DNA of 64,000 bases from positions 186,001 through 250,000 of the forward strand of contig CAVRUD010000012.1 of assembly GCA_963724285.1 (NCBI GenBank), read 5' to 3'. The position numbers and the translations under genes were made by a program. The notes under the pieces are model-generated. The model made no database searches. It saw only the letters and a list, made by a program, of their open reading frames with translations, and was not told the origin of the DNA. Each line of letters opens with the position of its first letter. Position 1 is the first letter of the stretch. This stretch comes from CAVRUD01 sp963724285 (GTDB taxonomy: Bacteria; Chloroflexota; Chloroflexia; Thermomicrobiales; UBA6265). This document shows, piece after piece, positions 19,584-30,427 of the stretch.

Positions 19584-20177
19584 GTGGAAGTCGCGAACGA
19601 CGGCAAGATCCGTTGCTCCTGGTGCTTGGGGGCGCCGGAGTACATCGCCTATCACGACACCGAATGGGGCGTGCCCGTGCACGACGACCGCGAGCTCTTC
19701 GAGCGGCTGATGCTGGAGGGCTTCCAGGCCGGGCTCTCCTGGCTGACCATCCTGCGCAAGCGCGAGAGCTTCTTCCGCGCCTTCGACGGTTGGGATCCGG
19801 TCAAGATCGCCGCCTACGGCCCCGACGACATCGCCCGGCTGCTGGCCGATCCCGGGATCATCCGCAACCGGCTCAAGGTCGCCGGGGCGGTCCGCAACGC
19901 CCAGGCATTCCTTAACACACAGGCCGAATGGGGCAGCTTCGACCGCTACGTCTGGTCGTTCACCGGCGGCGAGACCCTGCGCCGCTCGGAGCGCGCCCCG
20001 CGTCCGAGCAGCCTGGGCGAGATCCCCGCGACCACGCCGGAGTCCGATGCGTTGTCGAAAGATTTGAAGCGTCGCGGCTTTACGTTCGTCGGCTCGACCA
20101 TCGTCTACGCCTTCATGCAGAGCGTTGGCATCGTCGACGACCACGTCGCCGGCTGCTTCCGTGCCGCCGCCGGCTAG
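19584..20177 (+). CDS. tag: DNA-3-methyladenine glycosylase I
   Basis: 197 residues from GTG 19584, preceded by AAGGAG at 8 nt. The family zinc site is complete: Cys residues in RCSWC, His in AYHDTEWG, and His and Cys in DDHVAGC near the C terminus. Other conserved blocks are HDDRELFERLMLEGFQAGLSW, RESFFRAFDGWD and GFTFVGSTIVYAFMQ(S/A)VGIV. The enzyme removes 3-methyladenine from alkylated DNA in base-excision repair. Single gene between repeat-rich gaps. Confidence 0.95.
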   Translation: MEVANDGKIRCSWCLGAPEYIAYHDTEWGVPVHDDRELFERLMLEGFQAGLSWLTILRKRESFFRAFDGWDPVKIAAYGPDDIARLLADPGIIRNRLKVAGAVRNAQAFLNTQAEWGSFDRYVWSFTGGETLRRSERAPRPSSLGEIPATTPESDALSKDLKRRGFTFVGSTIVYAFMQSVGIVDDHVAGCFRAAAG

Positions 20178-20816
20178 AGAACTCGTCGATCACCTTCCTC
20201 GTCCCTGCCGCCGTCCTCCGCCGGCTTAAGAAGGTGGCGAAGTCGATCACGTGTTTTCGGGGGCCGGTGGCCGTGAGCCCCGGGCGCCAGCGGAGACGCT
20301 ATCTCCTGTCCCATCACCGTCCCGACAACACGCGATCCGTCACCCAGCCCAGGTCTAACCGCGAGCGACCCCGCACCGCGGTCACCCGCTCCGGCAACCA
20401 CGAAACCACGACTCACTCCCGGTGTCTGACCGCCTCCTTCAAAGGCAAGCAACCCGAAAGGTCCGAAAGGTTTGACCAGCGGGCACACGCCCGGCTCGTC
20501 GAGGCCGGCGGGTCCAGATCTATATCCGCGTTTTCGCGCCCGCGCCGGATGTCCCGGTCGTGGCGGCATCTCGCTCACCCGCGGAGTGCATCTTGCCTGT
20601 GCTACGGAGCGCGATCTCCCTACGCCAGGTCAGCGTCGATGGCTTGCCAATCGGGCTGATCGTGCAGAGGTGCCCGAGCGGCGTCCGCTACCTCTTTCGG
20701 AAAACTCGACGCGTTATGAGGTGAATTCCGCACGGGCGGGGTGCAAAGTGCGCCCTGGATGGCCTCGACAAGGCAACAAATACTGAAATCGACCCGATTT
20801 AAGGCACGAATGGGTA
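20178..20816. other. Gene-poor region upstream of the glycine-rich gene
   Basis: No open frame here has recognisable homology or a good ribosome site. Codon bias is poor in all frames. A GGTGCCCGAGCGGC motif near 20669 resembles a tRNA D-arm but no T-arm or acceptor stem follows. Confidence 0.5.
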
Positions 20817-20845
20817 TTGCGGCGATCCCGGCCAGCACCTAGAAT
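20817..20845 (+). promoter_or_regulatory. Candidate promoter of the glycine-rich surface gene
   Basis: TTGCGG at 20817-20822 and TAGAAT at 20840-20845 with a 17-bp spacer. It would give a 5' leader of about 240 nt before the GTG at 21095. Confidence 0.5.
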
Positions 20846-20908
20846 CGGCCATGTATCGGCGTGTGCCGGATTGTCGGCGTTCGCGCGGTCGATGTCATGT
20901 GCCGCGAT

Positions 20909-20926
20909 TCGGGAGGAAACTCCCGA
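20909..20926 (+). other. GAAA-capped hairpin in the 240-nt leader
   Basis: A 7-bp stem TCGGGAG/CTCCCGA closed by a GAAA (GNRA) tetraloop. GNRA loops are common in structured RNAs; I could not match the leader to a known riboswitch class. Confidence 0.5.
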
Positions 20927-21094
20927 TCTAGTCGCCCAGCTGAAGCCTCGGAACTCGGGCGGGAAAACGGTAGGAGGTCGACCTGCTGGACGGCCGAAAC
21001 AACACTCCGGCCAACTCTTTCTCCTGTAGGTACAACGGTGCGGCGATGTATGGCAGTCGGGACTGGTCGGCTGCCGGAATTGGAAGGGGCGACC

Positions 21095-24000
21095 GTGGAG
21101 CAAAAGGGACCGAGTAGGTACTTGAGGATATTCGGCGTGCTGATGATGCTCATCAGCATGTTCACCTTCGCAGTCAATCCGACGTTCGCGGCAGGCGGTA
21201 GCGGCAACGCTCCGTCCGCCAGCAGTTTTCAGGATGCGGACAGCGAAGCGAATGGCGGTGACTCCGGCGAGGCCGACACCGGCGACGGTGATGGCGGCGG
21301 CGCCGGCGAAGGCGGCGACGGCGGCGACGCCGGCGGCGCGAACGGCGGTGGCGCGGACGCCAGCGGTGGCACCGGTTCCGGTGGCGCCGCGGTCGGCGGC
21401 GTAGCGGTCGGCGGCGACGGTGGCGATGCCTCCGGCGATACCGTCGGCGGCGACACGGTCGGCGGCGACGCCGAGGGCGGCACCGCGAACGGCGGCGCGG
21501 CCAGCGGCGGCAACAGCGGCAACGGTGGCAATGCCACCGGCGGCGCTGGCAACGGCGGCGGCGTCGTCGGCGTGGTTGTCGGTGGCGGCGCCACTGGCGG
21601 CGGCGCGACCGCGCGGCGACGCGGTCTCCGATGGTGCTTCCTCCAATGTCGGTGATATCGGCGGCGAAGGTGGCAACGGCGGTGACTGGTGGCGCGGGCG
21701 GCAGCGGTGGCAACGGCGGCGCGGGAACCGGCACGGTTCTCCCGGGCGGTTCCGCAACCAGCGGTAACGCCTCCTCCTCCGCAAGCGGCGGCAATGCAAG
21801 CAACACGACGACCGGCGGTGGCAACACCGGCGGTGATGGTCTTGGTGGCGCGGCCACGGGCGGCGCTTCCTTCGGCGGCGGCGCGACCGGCGGCAACGCG
21901 GTCGGTGGCGCGGCCACGACCGGCGACACGACCGGCGGCGATACCTCCGGCGGCGGCAACATCGCCGGCAACGGTGGCGACGCTTCCTCCGGCAGCGCCT
22001 TCGCTGGTGACGGCACCGGCGGCGACGGCGGCACCGCGACCGGCGGTCTCGGCTGGGGCGGCAACGGTGGCATTGGCGGCGACGGTGGCAGCGGCGGCAA
22101 CGCCAGCACCGGCGACGCGACCAGCGGCAACGGTGGCGATGGCTTTGCCTTCGCGACCTCCGAGGGTGATGCCGATGCCGAGTCCGACGCGGATGGCGGC
22201 GAAGGCGGCGATGGCGACTCCGGCGACGCCGACGGCGGCGACGGCGGCGACGGCGGCGACGGCGACGACGGTGGCTTCGGCGGCGGTGGCTTTGCCAATG
22301 CCAGCGGCGGCGACGGCGACGGCGGCGACTCCGTCGGCGGCTTCGCGTTCGGCGGCGAAGGCGGCGATGCTGAGGGCGACACCGAGGGTGGCAACACCAT
22401 CGGCGGCGACGCCGACGGCGGCGACGCTGACGGCGGCGATGGCAACGGCGGTAACGCGGCTGACGGCGGTAACGCCGAAGGCGGCGATGGCAATGGCGGC
22501 TTTGTCGTCGATGTCGTCATCGGTGCCGGCGTTCTCGACGGAGGCGTCGAAGGCGGCGATGCCACTTCTGGCAATGCAACGTCTGGTGAAGCCAACATCG
22601 ACGTCGACGGCGGCGATCCCGACGGCGGCGACGGTGGCAATGGCGGGTTGCTGGGCGATGGCGGCGACGGCGGCGACGGTGTCGCGGCGGTCCAGCCTGG
22701 CGTTGCGGTCAGCGGCGATGCGTCGACGATCGCGACCGGCGGCGCGGCGACTGCCTCCACCATCGGCGGCGGTAACACCGCGGCGCTGGTACGGGCGGCG
22801 CGGCCACGGGCGGCGCGTCCACGGCGGGCGCTGGCAACGGCGGCGACGCGATCGGCGGCGCGGCCACGACCGGCGACACGACCGGCGGCGATACCTCCGG
22901 CGGCGGCAACGAAGGCGGCGACGGCGGCGACGCTGGCGCTGGCGACGGCCACGCTGGCGACGGCTACGGCGGCGACGGCGGCGATGCGACCGGTGGTCGT
23001 GGCGCTGGCGGAGACGGCGGAGCTGGCGGCGACGGCGGCGACGGCGGCAACGCCGATTCTGGCGACGCGGCCGGCGGCAATGGCGGCGTGGCCGAGGCCA
23101 TCTCCGACATCTCGGCGGCCGATGAGGCCGACGAGGCCGAGGCCGTGACCTACGCGGACGGCGGCGACGGCGGCGACGGCGAATCCGGCGAAGCGGACGG
23201 CGGCGACGGCGGCGACGGCGGCGAAGGCGACGCCGGCGGCGACGGCTACGGCGGCAACGCCGATGCCAGCGGCGGCGACGGCGATGGCGGCGACGGCTTC
23301 GGCGGTCTCGCGGTCGGCGGCGACGGCGGCGACGCCGAGGGCGACACCGAGGGTGGCAACACCATCGGCGGCGAAGCCGAGGGTGGCGATTCCACCGGCG
23401 GCGTCGGCAACGGCGGCGACGGCGGACCTGGCGGCGCGGCCACCGGCGGCACGGCGAAGGCGGCTTCGTCATCAGCGTGGTGATCGGCGGCGGGGCGACC
23501 GGTGGCACTGCGGAGCGCCGGTAATGCGACGGCCTGTCGACGCCAACATCATATCGAAGATCAGGACGCCGGCGACGGCGGCGACGGCGGCAACGGCGGT
23601 CGGCGCTCGGCGACGGCGGTGACGGTGGCGACGCGACCAACGCGGCCGACTGCCGGCACCTCCACCAGCGGCGATGCGACGCTCGACCTCGACCGGCGGC
23701 GCGGCGACCTCCTCCGTGGACGCTGGCGGCAACACCGCCGGCGCTGGTACGGGCGGCGCGGCCACGGGCGGTGCCTCCACCGGTGGCGCCGGCAACGGTG
23801 GCAACGGCACGGGCGGCAGCGCGGTCTCCGGCAACACCATCGGTGGCGACACCGAGGGTGGCGGCAACATCGGCGGCGAGGGCGGCAACGCTGCCTCCGG
23901 CGATGGCTATGGCGCCGCCGGCAACGGCGGCGACGGCGGCGACGCTGACGGCGGCGACGGCTGGGGTGGCGACGGCGGCATCGGCGGCAACGGCGGTACG

Positions 24001-27000
24001 GCGGCTACGCCTCCACCGGCGATGCGACCGGCGGCGAGGGCGGCGATGGCTTCGCGCTCGCTGGCGGCGGCGACCCGGCGACGATGCCGACGAACAGCCT
24101 CAACGGCAGCGGCGTCTACGCCGAGGCCGATGCCGAGGGCGGCGACGGCGGCGACGGCGACTCCGGCGACGCCGATGGCGGCGACTCCGAGGATGGCGGC
24201 GCGGCGGCGACGGCGGCGACGGCTTTGGCGGCGGCGCGGATGCCGAAGGCGGCGACGGCGAAGGCGGCACCGGCGTACGGCGGCTTCGCATTCGGTGGCA
24301 ACGGCGGCGACGCTGAGGGCGACACCGAGGGTGGCAACACCATCGGCGGCGACGCTGACGGCGGCGACGGCGACGGCGGCGATGGAACGGCGCGACAGCG
24401 CCGCGGGTGGCGTGGCCACCGGTGGCACCGGCGACGGCGGCTCCGTCATCTCGGTGGTCGTTGGCGGCGAAGCTGAGGCGGCGATGCCGAGGCGACTGCA
24501 ACCGAGCGGTGCATCAACGGCAACGCTGATTCCGGCGACGCCGACATCAACATCGGCGAGTGCAACAACGGCGACGACGACCAGACCGGCGACGGCGGCA
24601 ATGGCGGCCTCATCGGGCGGCAACGGCGGCAACGGCGGTGACCTCAACTGCTCCCTCACCAGCGGCAACGCCACGTCCGGCGACGCGCTGGTAGGCCAGA
24701 CCGGCGGCGCGGCGACCTCCGACACGAACGGCGGCGGTAACACCGCTGGCGCTGGCACGGGCGGCGCGGCGACGGGCGGCGCCTCCAATGGCGGCGACGG
24801 CACCGGCGGCGCGGCCACCGGCGGCGCGGCGACCACTGGCGACACCGAGGGTGGCGACACCGGCGGTGGCGGCAACGTCGGCGGCGAAGGCGGCAACGCG
24901 GCCGGCGGCAATGGCATCGGCGCATTCGGCACCGGCGGCGACGGCGGCGTGGCCGACGGCGGCGACGGCGACGGCGGCGACGGCGGCAACGGCGGCGACT
25001 CTGGCAATGGCGGCAACGCCATCTCCGGCGATGCCTCCGGCGGCGACGGCGGCGACGCGGCGGCGGCGGCTCTGACGGCCGACAGCGAGACCGGCAGGCG
25101 TTGGCCTTCGCGGACGGCGGCGACGGCGGCGAAGGCGACTCCGGTGACGCCGAGGTGGCGGATCCAGCGACGACGGCGGCAACGGCGGCGACGGCGGCGA
25201 CGGCGACGGCGGATTTGCCGACGCTGACGGCGGCGACGCTGACGGCGGCGCCGGCATCGGCGGCACCGGCTATCGGCGGCGACGGTGGCGACGCCGAAGG
25301 CGACACCGAGGGCGGCGAGACCGTCGGCGGCGACGCATTCGGCGGCGACGCTGAAGGCGGCACTGGCACCGGCGGCGCCGCGGCGGCTGGCGGCGACGCC
25401 GACGGCGGCAACGGCGACGGCGGCGGTGTCCTCGAGATCACGATCGGCGGCGAGCGCCGAGGGCGGCGGCCGAGCTGTCGGTAACGCCACCACCGGTGAT
25501 GCCAAGGCCGACATCGACGATGTCGATGCTTGAGGCAGGCGACGGCGGCAACGGCGGCCTGCTGTCTCGGCAACGGCGGCGACGGCGGCGACGCCAACGT
25601 CACGATCGTCGGCGGCAACGCCACGACCGGTGACGCGACTGTCTTGGGTACTGGCGGCGACGCCTCCAACACCACCTCCGGCGGCAACAACACCGGCGGC
25701 GCGGCCACTGCGGGCGCGGGGATCGGTGGAGCCTCTAACGGCGGCGATGGCACCGGTGGCGCCGCGAACGGCGGCACCGCGACGACCGGTGACACCGACC
25801 GGTGGCAACACCTCCGGCGGTGGCAACATCGGCGGCGACGGCGGCAACGGCGAAGGCGGCGACGGCTACGGCGGTTGCGCCATCGGCGGTGACGGCGGCA
25901 CGGCCCACGCTGGCGACGGCGAGGGCGGCGACGGCGGCGACGGCGGCGATGGCGGCGACGCGGCAACGCCATTCCGGCGATGCCTCCGGCGGCGACGGCG
26001 GCGACGGAGAGGCCCTGGCTGCGGTCGGTGCCGATCGATCCGGCCGACACGAATGAAGACTCGGCACCCCGGCCACCGCGCTCGCGAGCGCTGACGGCGG
26101 CGACGGCGGCGATGTCGACACCGGCGATGCTGACAGCGGCGACGGCGGCGACGGCGGCGACGGCGGCGAAGGCGCCTATGCCAATGGCGGCGACGCCGAT
26201 GCCGAAGGCGGCGACGCTGACGGTGGCTTCGGCACCGGCGGCCTCGGCGTCGGCGGCACGGCGGCGAAGCTGAGCGGCGATACCTTCGGTGGTGACACCA
26301 TCGGCGGTGACGCCGACAGCGGCGACGCGACCGGCGGCGACGGCACAGGCGGCACGGCTGGTCCGGGCGGCGCTGGCATCGGCGGCGACGCCGACGGCGG
26401 CTTTGTTATCGACGTGACCCTCGGCGCGGCGGCCTCTTCGGTCGACGAGGCTGGCGGTCTGGTGGCGACACCGACCAGGGCGACGCGGACACTGCCGACG
26501 CTGAGACCGATGTCGAGGGTACCGACGACGGTGTGCGCCGGCGGTGACGGCGGCAACGGCGGCGGAGCCTTGCGGCGACAGGCGGCGACGGCGGCGATGC
26601 GCATCTCGCGATCATGGCGGCAACGCGACGACCGGCAATGCGACGAACTTCGCGATCGGCGGCGATGCGACCAGTCACGACCTCCGGTGGCAACAACACC
26701 GGCGGCGCGGCGACGGGCGGCATCGGCACCGGCGGCGCCTCCACGGCCGGCAACGGCATCGGCGGAACGGCTCCACCGGCGCGACCGTCACGGGAGACAC
26801 CAACGGCGGCAACACCGACGGTGGCGGCAACAGGGTGGCAACGGCGGATCCGCGAGCGCCGGCGACGGCATCGGCGGCAACGCCTTCAGCTGGCGACGGC
26901 GGCATTGCGATCGGTGGCCACGCCGGCGACGATGGCGATGCGGGCGCTGGTGGAGATGGTGGCGACGGCGGAATCCGGCGGCGACGCCGACTCCGGCGAC

Positions 27001-28705
27001 GGCACCGGTGGGGACGGGGGCGATGCCTCCGCCGCTCGCCCTCTCCGGCGACCAGGAAGATGCGACAGACTCCGGCGAGTTCCTCATCAGCATGCCGACG
27101 GCGGCGACGGCGAAGACACCGACACCGGCGAGGCCGATGGCGGCGACGGCGACGACGGCGGCGACGGCGGCGACGCGGACGACTCTCTTCGGCGGTGAGG
27201 CCAATCTGACGGCGGCGACGCCTTCGGCGGACCGGCCATCGGCGGCTTCGCCTTCGGCGGCGAGGGCGGCGAGGCCGAAGAGAACACCATCGGCGGCGGC
27301 ACCTTCGGCGGCGACGCCGACGGCGGCGACGGCAACGGCGGCCCGGCACCGGTGGCAACAGCGGCCGCTGGCGGCGCCGGCACAGGCGGCACCGGCAACG
27401 GCGGTCCTGCCGTGAGCATCGTGGTCGGTCTCGGCGCCGAGGGCGAGGATGCCACCACCGGTGACGCGACTGACGACGGAGACTTCATCGAGTCGAATGT
27501 CGAGGCGCAGGACGTCGAGGGCGGCGATGGCGGCGCCGGTGGCGGCGGCTCATCGGCGCACCGGCGGCGACGGCGCCCCCGGCAGCGCCAGCGTCGACTG
27601 CTCCGGACGTGACCTCCGGCGGCGCGGCCGTCGCGGCGGCCGGCGGTGACGGCGCAGAAACGAATACTGGCGGCGACGAAACCGGTGCGATCGGCACCGG
27701 CGGCGATGGCACCGGTGGCTCTACGACCGGCGGCACCAACGTCGGCGGTAACGCCGCTGGTGGCGCGGCGACCACGGGCGACACCAACGGTGGCAACACC
27801 GACGGTGGCGACAACTGGTCGGCGGCAACGGCGGCGACTCGGCTGGTGGCAACGCGAAGGCCGGCGACGGCATCGGCGGCGACGGCGGCTACACCACCGG
27901 TGGCCTGGCCACCAGCGGCGTCGGCGGCAACGGCGGCAACGGCGGCAACGGCGGCAACTCCTCCACGGGAGATGGCACCGGCGGTGCCGGTGGCGCGGCC
28001 GACGACATCGTGCACACCTGCGACGACCTCGACGCCTGCCTCGACAACGCGGAAGAACTCGCTCCTGGAGCGTCCGCGGACTCTGGCCTGGCCGGCGTCT
28101 TCGTGCGCCCCGCTCGCTGCTTCGGCAGCGGGCGCGGGCATCGCGGCCAACGTCATGGCGCAGATCAATGACGACGGCAACTGCGTCAACGGCTTCGTTG
28201 ACGGCGACGTCCCGGGCAACGCCACCGGCTGCACCGTGACCGGCGACGTCTATGGCGACTGCACCGGCAGCGTGGTCGGCGGCTAGCGTCTTCGGGCACG
28301 CCACCGACTGCGAGGTCGGGGCCGACATCGGCGGCGAGTGCACCGGCAGCGACTACGAGGGCGAGCTCGCCAGCGGCGACGAGACCGGCTGCAACGAGCC
28401 GCCGCCGAGCGCCTGCCCGTGCGTGACCCCGACCCCGGCCGGTCGAGGTGCCGCCGACGCGAGCCCCGGTAGCCCTCGGTGCACCCGACGCGAGACCCCG
28501 AGCCCCGGACAAGCCCGCCAAGCCGGGCGAGTCGCCGAAGCCATCGGCGAGCGCCAGCGCGAGCGCGGCCCCGAGCGTGTCGGCCCTGCCGGACACCGGA
28601 TCGGGGACGGAGGACGGCGGCCTGGCGATGGGCTGGCTGCTCCTGGCCGGGGCGGTGACCCTGGTCGGGCTGGCCGGGATCTCCCTCCGCAAGCGCTCGA
28701 TCTAG
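21095..28705 (+). CDS. Giant Gly-Gly-X repeat surface protein with signal peptide and LPDTG sortase anchor (many frame changes)
   Basis: GTG 21095 follows GGAAGGGG. Residues 1-34 form a signal peptide (KGPSRYLRIFGVLMMLISMF then NPTFA before AGG). About 2300 codons of GGD, GGN, GGA and GGX follow, spelling GGCGACGGC-type DNA, organised in seven higher-order units of about 940-1010 bp (see the repeat entry). The tail (about 28000-28430) has Cys-containing segments (HTCDDLDACLDN, NGFVDGDVPGNATGC, GDETGC), then a Pro/Ala/Ser wall-spanning stretch, LPDTG at 28586-28600, a hydrophobic span (WLLLAGAVTLVGLAGI) and the basic end RKRSI. The homologous Gly-rich reading moves between the three forward frames at least 20 times (for example near 21610, 21685, 22790, 23452, 24000, 24200, 24270, 24385), so as written it cannot be translated whole. 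Full length without indels would be about 2530 residues. It is probably covalently anchored to the wall; function unknown. Confidence 0.85.
21559..27440 (+). repeat. Seven-unit higher-order tandem repeat inside the glycine-rich gene
   Basis: Each unit is marked by one short hydrophobic strand in the glycine desert: VVGVVVGG (about 21559), FVVDVVIG (22501), FVISVVIGG (23465), SVISVVVGG (24441), VLEITIGG (25427), FVIDVTLG (26401) and AVSIVVGLG (27411). Spacings are 942, 964, 976, 986, 974 and 1010 bp. After the strand comes a G(N/D)ATTGDA-type segment with an acidic D-x-D stretch, then GGDGGNGG, then NTAGAGTGGAATGGAS and GGAATTGDTxGGDT, and finally the longest (GGD)n tract with GGDAEGDTEGGNTIGG. 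Confidence 0.85.
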
Positions 28706-28756
28706 GTCGACGCCCGGGGTAGTACCCCAGAGCGCTAGGGCAACCAACGCTCGAAC

Positions 28757-28798
28757 ATGAAGACGGCCCCCGGTCTCGTGACCGGGGGCCGTCTTCAT
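28757..28798. terminator. Strong bidirectional hairpin terminator
   Basis: A perfect 19-bp stem (28757-28775 with 28780-28798) and a TCGT loop, about 50 bp after the stop of the glycine-rich gene and 55 bp before the end of the convergent GrpB-family gene. There is no clear T-tract, so termination efficiency is inferred from stem strength and position. Confidence 0.85.
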
Positions 28799-28853
28799 CA
28801 TCCACAGATAGCGAACGAACAAGCCCTCGCTTGGCGCCCGCTCGCCCGCGCCC

Positions 28854-29426
28854 TTACCTGCCCAGCGCCATCACCCGCTTGATGAACGAATCCTTGAGAT
28901 CGTTATAGGCGTAGCTGTCCGCCACGCCCTGCGCCAGCGCACCGCGCTTCACCGCAATGTACTCAGCTACCAAATCAGGGCGTTCCCGTAGCGTATCGCG
29001 AAAGTGCACCTGATCAGCGACCTCAGGCGACCCCTCAGGGATCACGTGGACGTGCAGACGAAACGACTCACCCTCGTGTTCGATCGATCCAATGAGCACC
29101 GGCCGGTCATCCGGATGCGCCTTGGGACCGGTGTGACGCCGAAACCCCATCCCTTCAAGCGCGAACCGAGTAGACTCAAGGCCACCCGGCTCAAACGGCA
29201 CCATCAGATCAACGACGCCCTTACCGTCGCACCCCGGAATCGCCGAGCTGCCGACGTGCTCCACAATCGCACCGGGCAGCCGCTCCTGAATCAACCGGAC
29301 GACCAGGGCCGCGACCGTTGGCAACCGCGGGTCATACGCCCGAAAGGCGTCCGCAGGGTCGTCGTACCGGATATACCGATACGGCCCGATGACGCCGCCT
29401 CCGCCACCGCCTCTCTCGTTGCACAT
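28854..29426 (-). CDS. GrpB/UPF0157 family nucleotidyltransferase-fold protein
   Basis: 190 residues from ATG 29426 (AGGAG upstream at 10 nt; an in-frame start 30 bp further up is possible). Key family blocks: YDPRLPTVAALVVRLIQERL, the signature VEHVGSSAIPG, GKGVVDLMVPF, and FRLHVHVIPEGS. The GSS plus D-x-(M) pattern is that of the nucleotidyltransferase fold. A poly-Gly stretch lies right after the start. Many GrpB proteins are annotated as of unknown function; some are fused to kinases for CoA synthesis. Confidence 0.85.
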   Translation of the reverse strand: MCNERGGGGGGVIGPYRYIRYDDPADAFRAYDPRLPTVAALVVRLIQERLPGAIVEHVGSSAIPGCDGKGVVDLMVPFEPGGLESTRFALEGMGFRRHTGPKAHPDDRPVLIGSIEHEGESFRLHVHVIPEGSPEVADQVHFRDTLRERPDLVAEYIAVKRGALAQGVADSYAYNDLKDSFIKRVMALGR

Positions 29427-29499
29427 CGCGACGCATCTCCTGATCGGCCCGGCCACCGCCGAGCGTGCCGAACGAAAGAGATCGGCACAGTGTGATCGA

Positions 29500-30408
29500 T
29501 CAGGCGACCGGATTCACGATCTTGCCCAACTGCTCGATCTCGCCCTCGACGATTTCGCCCGGTTGCAGATAGGTCTGCGTCGTCTCCCCCACGCCGCCGG
29601 GCGTTCCCATGCAGATCAAGTCCCCCGGCTCCAGGGTGATAAACCCCGAAATCCAGTTGATCGCCTCCGGGACGGTGAAGATCATTTCTCCGGCGGACGA
29701 ATGCTGCTTCAACGTGCCGTTGACCCGCAGGGCCATCTCCAGCCCCGTCGGATCCGGCACCTCATCCCGGGTCACGAGGTACGGCCCAACCACCGCAAAC
29801 GAATCGCACCACTTGCCCACCAGCCAGTCAAAAAAGTCGTCCATCGGCCGGGTCTTGCGATGCCCGATTCCCTTGAGGTGGCGGGCGGAGATATCGTTGA
29901 AGACCAGATAGCCGCCGACATACCCGTCGGCATCCGCCAGCGAGATATCACGTCCGCGCTTGCCGATCACGGCGGCGATCTCGATCTCGTAGTCAACCGT
30001 CTCGGAAACGGGCGGAATCTTGATCGGGTCTCCCGTGCCGACGACGGCCGTCGTCGGCTTGATGAAGAACCGGGGCGTGAACTCCGCCTTATTGACGCCC
30101 TGCCCGCCACCCTCCGTCAGGTGCGACTGATAGTTCCCGGCCAAACAGAGCAGCTTTCCCGGACGGGGGATTGCCGGACCGAGCATCGACTCGTCAAGCG
30201 CGGTCGAATCGACCGCGCCGGACTGAACTCCGGCCTCGATCTGGCGCAGGACCTCAGCGCCCCTGCCCTCCAGCGCAAGGATATCGAGGATGTCGGCGCC
30301 CAACGCAACACCGAGCGCCGCACCAGCGCGTTCCAAGTCGACCAACCTATTCCCACGCACAAGACCGGCCCGCAGACCGGCATCCGCCTTGTAGCTCACC
30401 AATCGCAT
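29500..30408 (-). CDS. Fumarylacetoacetate hydrolase family protein
   Basis: 302 residues from ATG 30408, GGGAG at 8 nt. The C-terminal FAH fold is evident: KLLCLAGNYQSHLTEGG, PRFFIKPTTAVVGTGDPI, the metal-binding DYEIEIAAVIGKRG with the acidic ligands, VFNDISARHLKG, FDWLVGKWCDSFAVVGPYLV and the terminal GDLICMGTPGGVG. Relatives hydrolyse or decarboxylate 2-oxo/enol acids such as 2-keto-3-deoxy sugar acids. It follows the Gfo/Idh/MocA gene by 19 bp, suggesting a role in sugar-acid breakdown. Confidence 0.9.
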   Translation of the reverse strand: MRLVSYKADAGLRAGLVRGNRLVDLERAGAALGVALGADILDILALEGRGAEVLRQIEAGVQSGAVDSTALDESMLGPAIPRPGKLLCLAGNYQSHLTEGGGQGVNKAEFTPRFFIKPTTAVVGTGDPIKIPPVSETVDYEIEIAAVIGKRGRDISLADADGYVGGYLVFNDISARHLKGIGHRKTRPMDDFFDWLVGKWCDSFAVVGPYLVTRDEVPDPTGLEMALRVNGTLKQHSSAGEMIFTVPEAINWISGFITLEPGDLICMGTPGGVGETTQTYLQPGEIVEGEIEQLGKIVNPVA

Positions 30409-30427
30409 AGCACTACTCCCACCCGGC

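Noticed and set aside
20174..20578. Minus-strand 134-codon frame after tag
   Set aside because: No homology, poor start context; not supported.
20660..20735. tRNA-Ser-like D-arm GGTGCCCGAGCGGC
   Set aside because: No T-arm (GGTTCRA), no matching acceptor ends and no CCA; a chance motif.
20850..21094. c-di-GMP or c-di-AMP riboswitch in the leader of the giant gene
   Set aside because: Conserved core strings of GEMM-I, GEMM-II and ydaO are not present; only generic hairpins are seen.
21229..25847. Very long minus-strand open frames (about 590-800 codons) rich in Pro/Ala/Ser and Arg
   Set aside because: They are antisense shadows of the GGC-rich repeat; they lack ribosome sites and families, and the plus strand has a signal peptide and sortase anchor.
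21095..28705. Repeats considered as a CRISPR array
   Set aside because: No constant repeat with unique spacers; the period is codon-based and the whole is a protein-coding low-complexity region.
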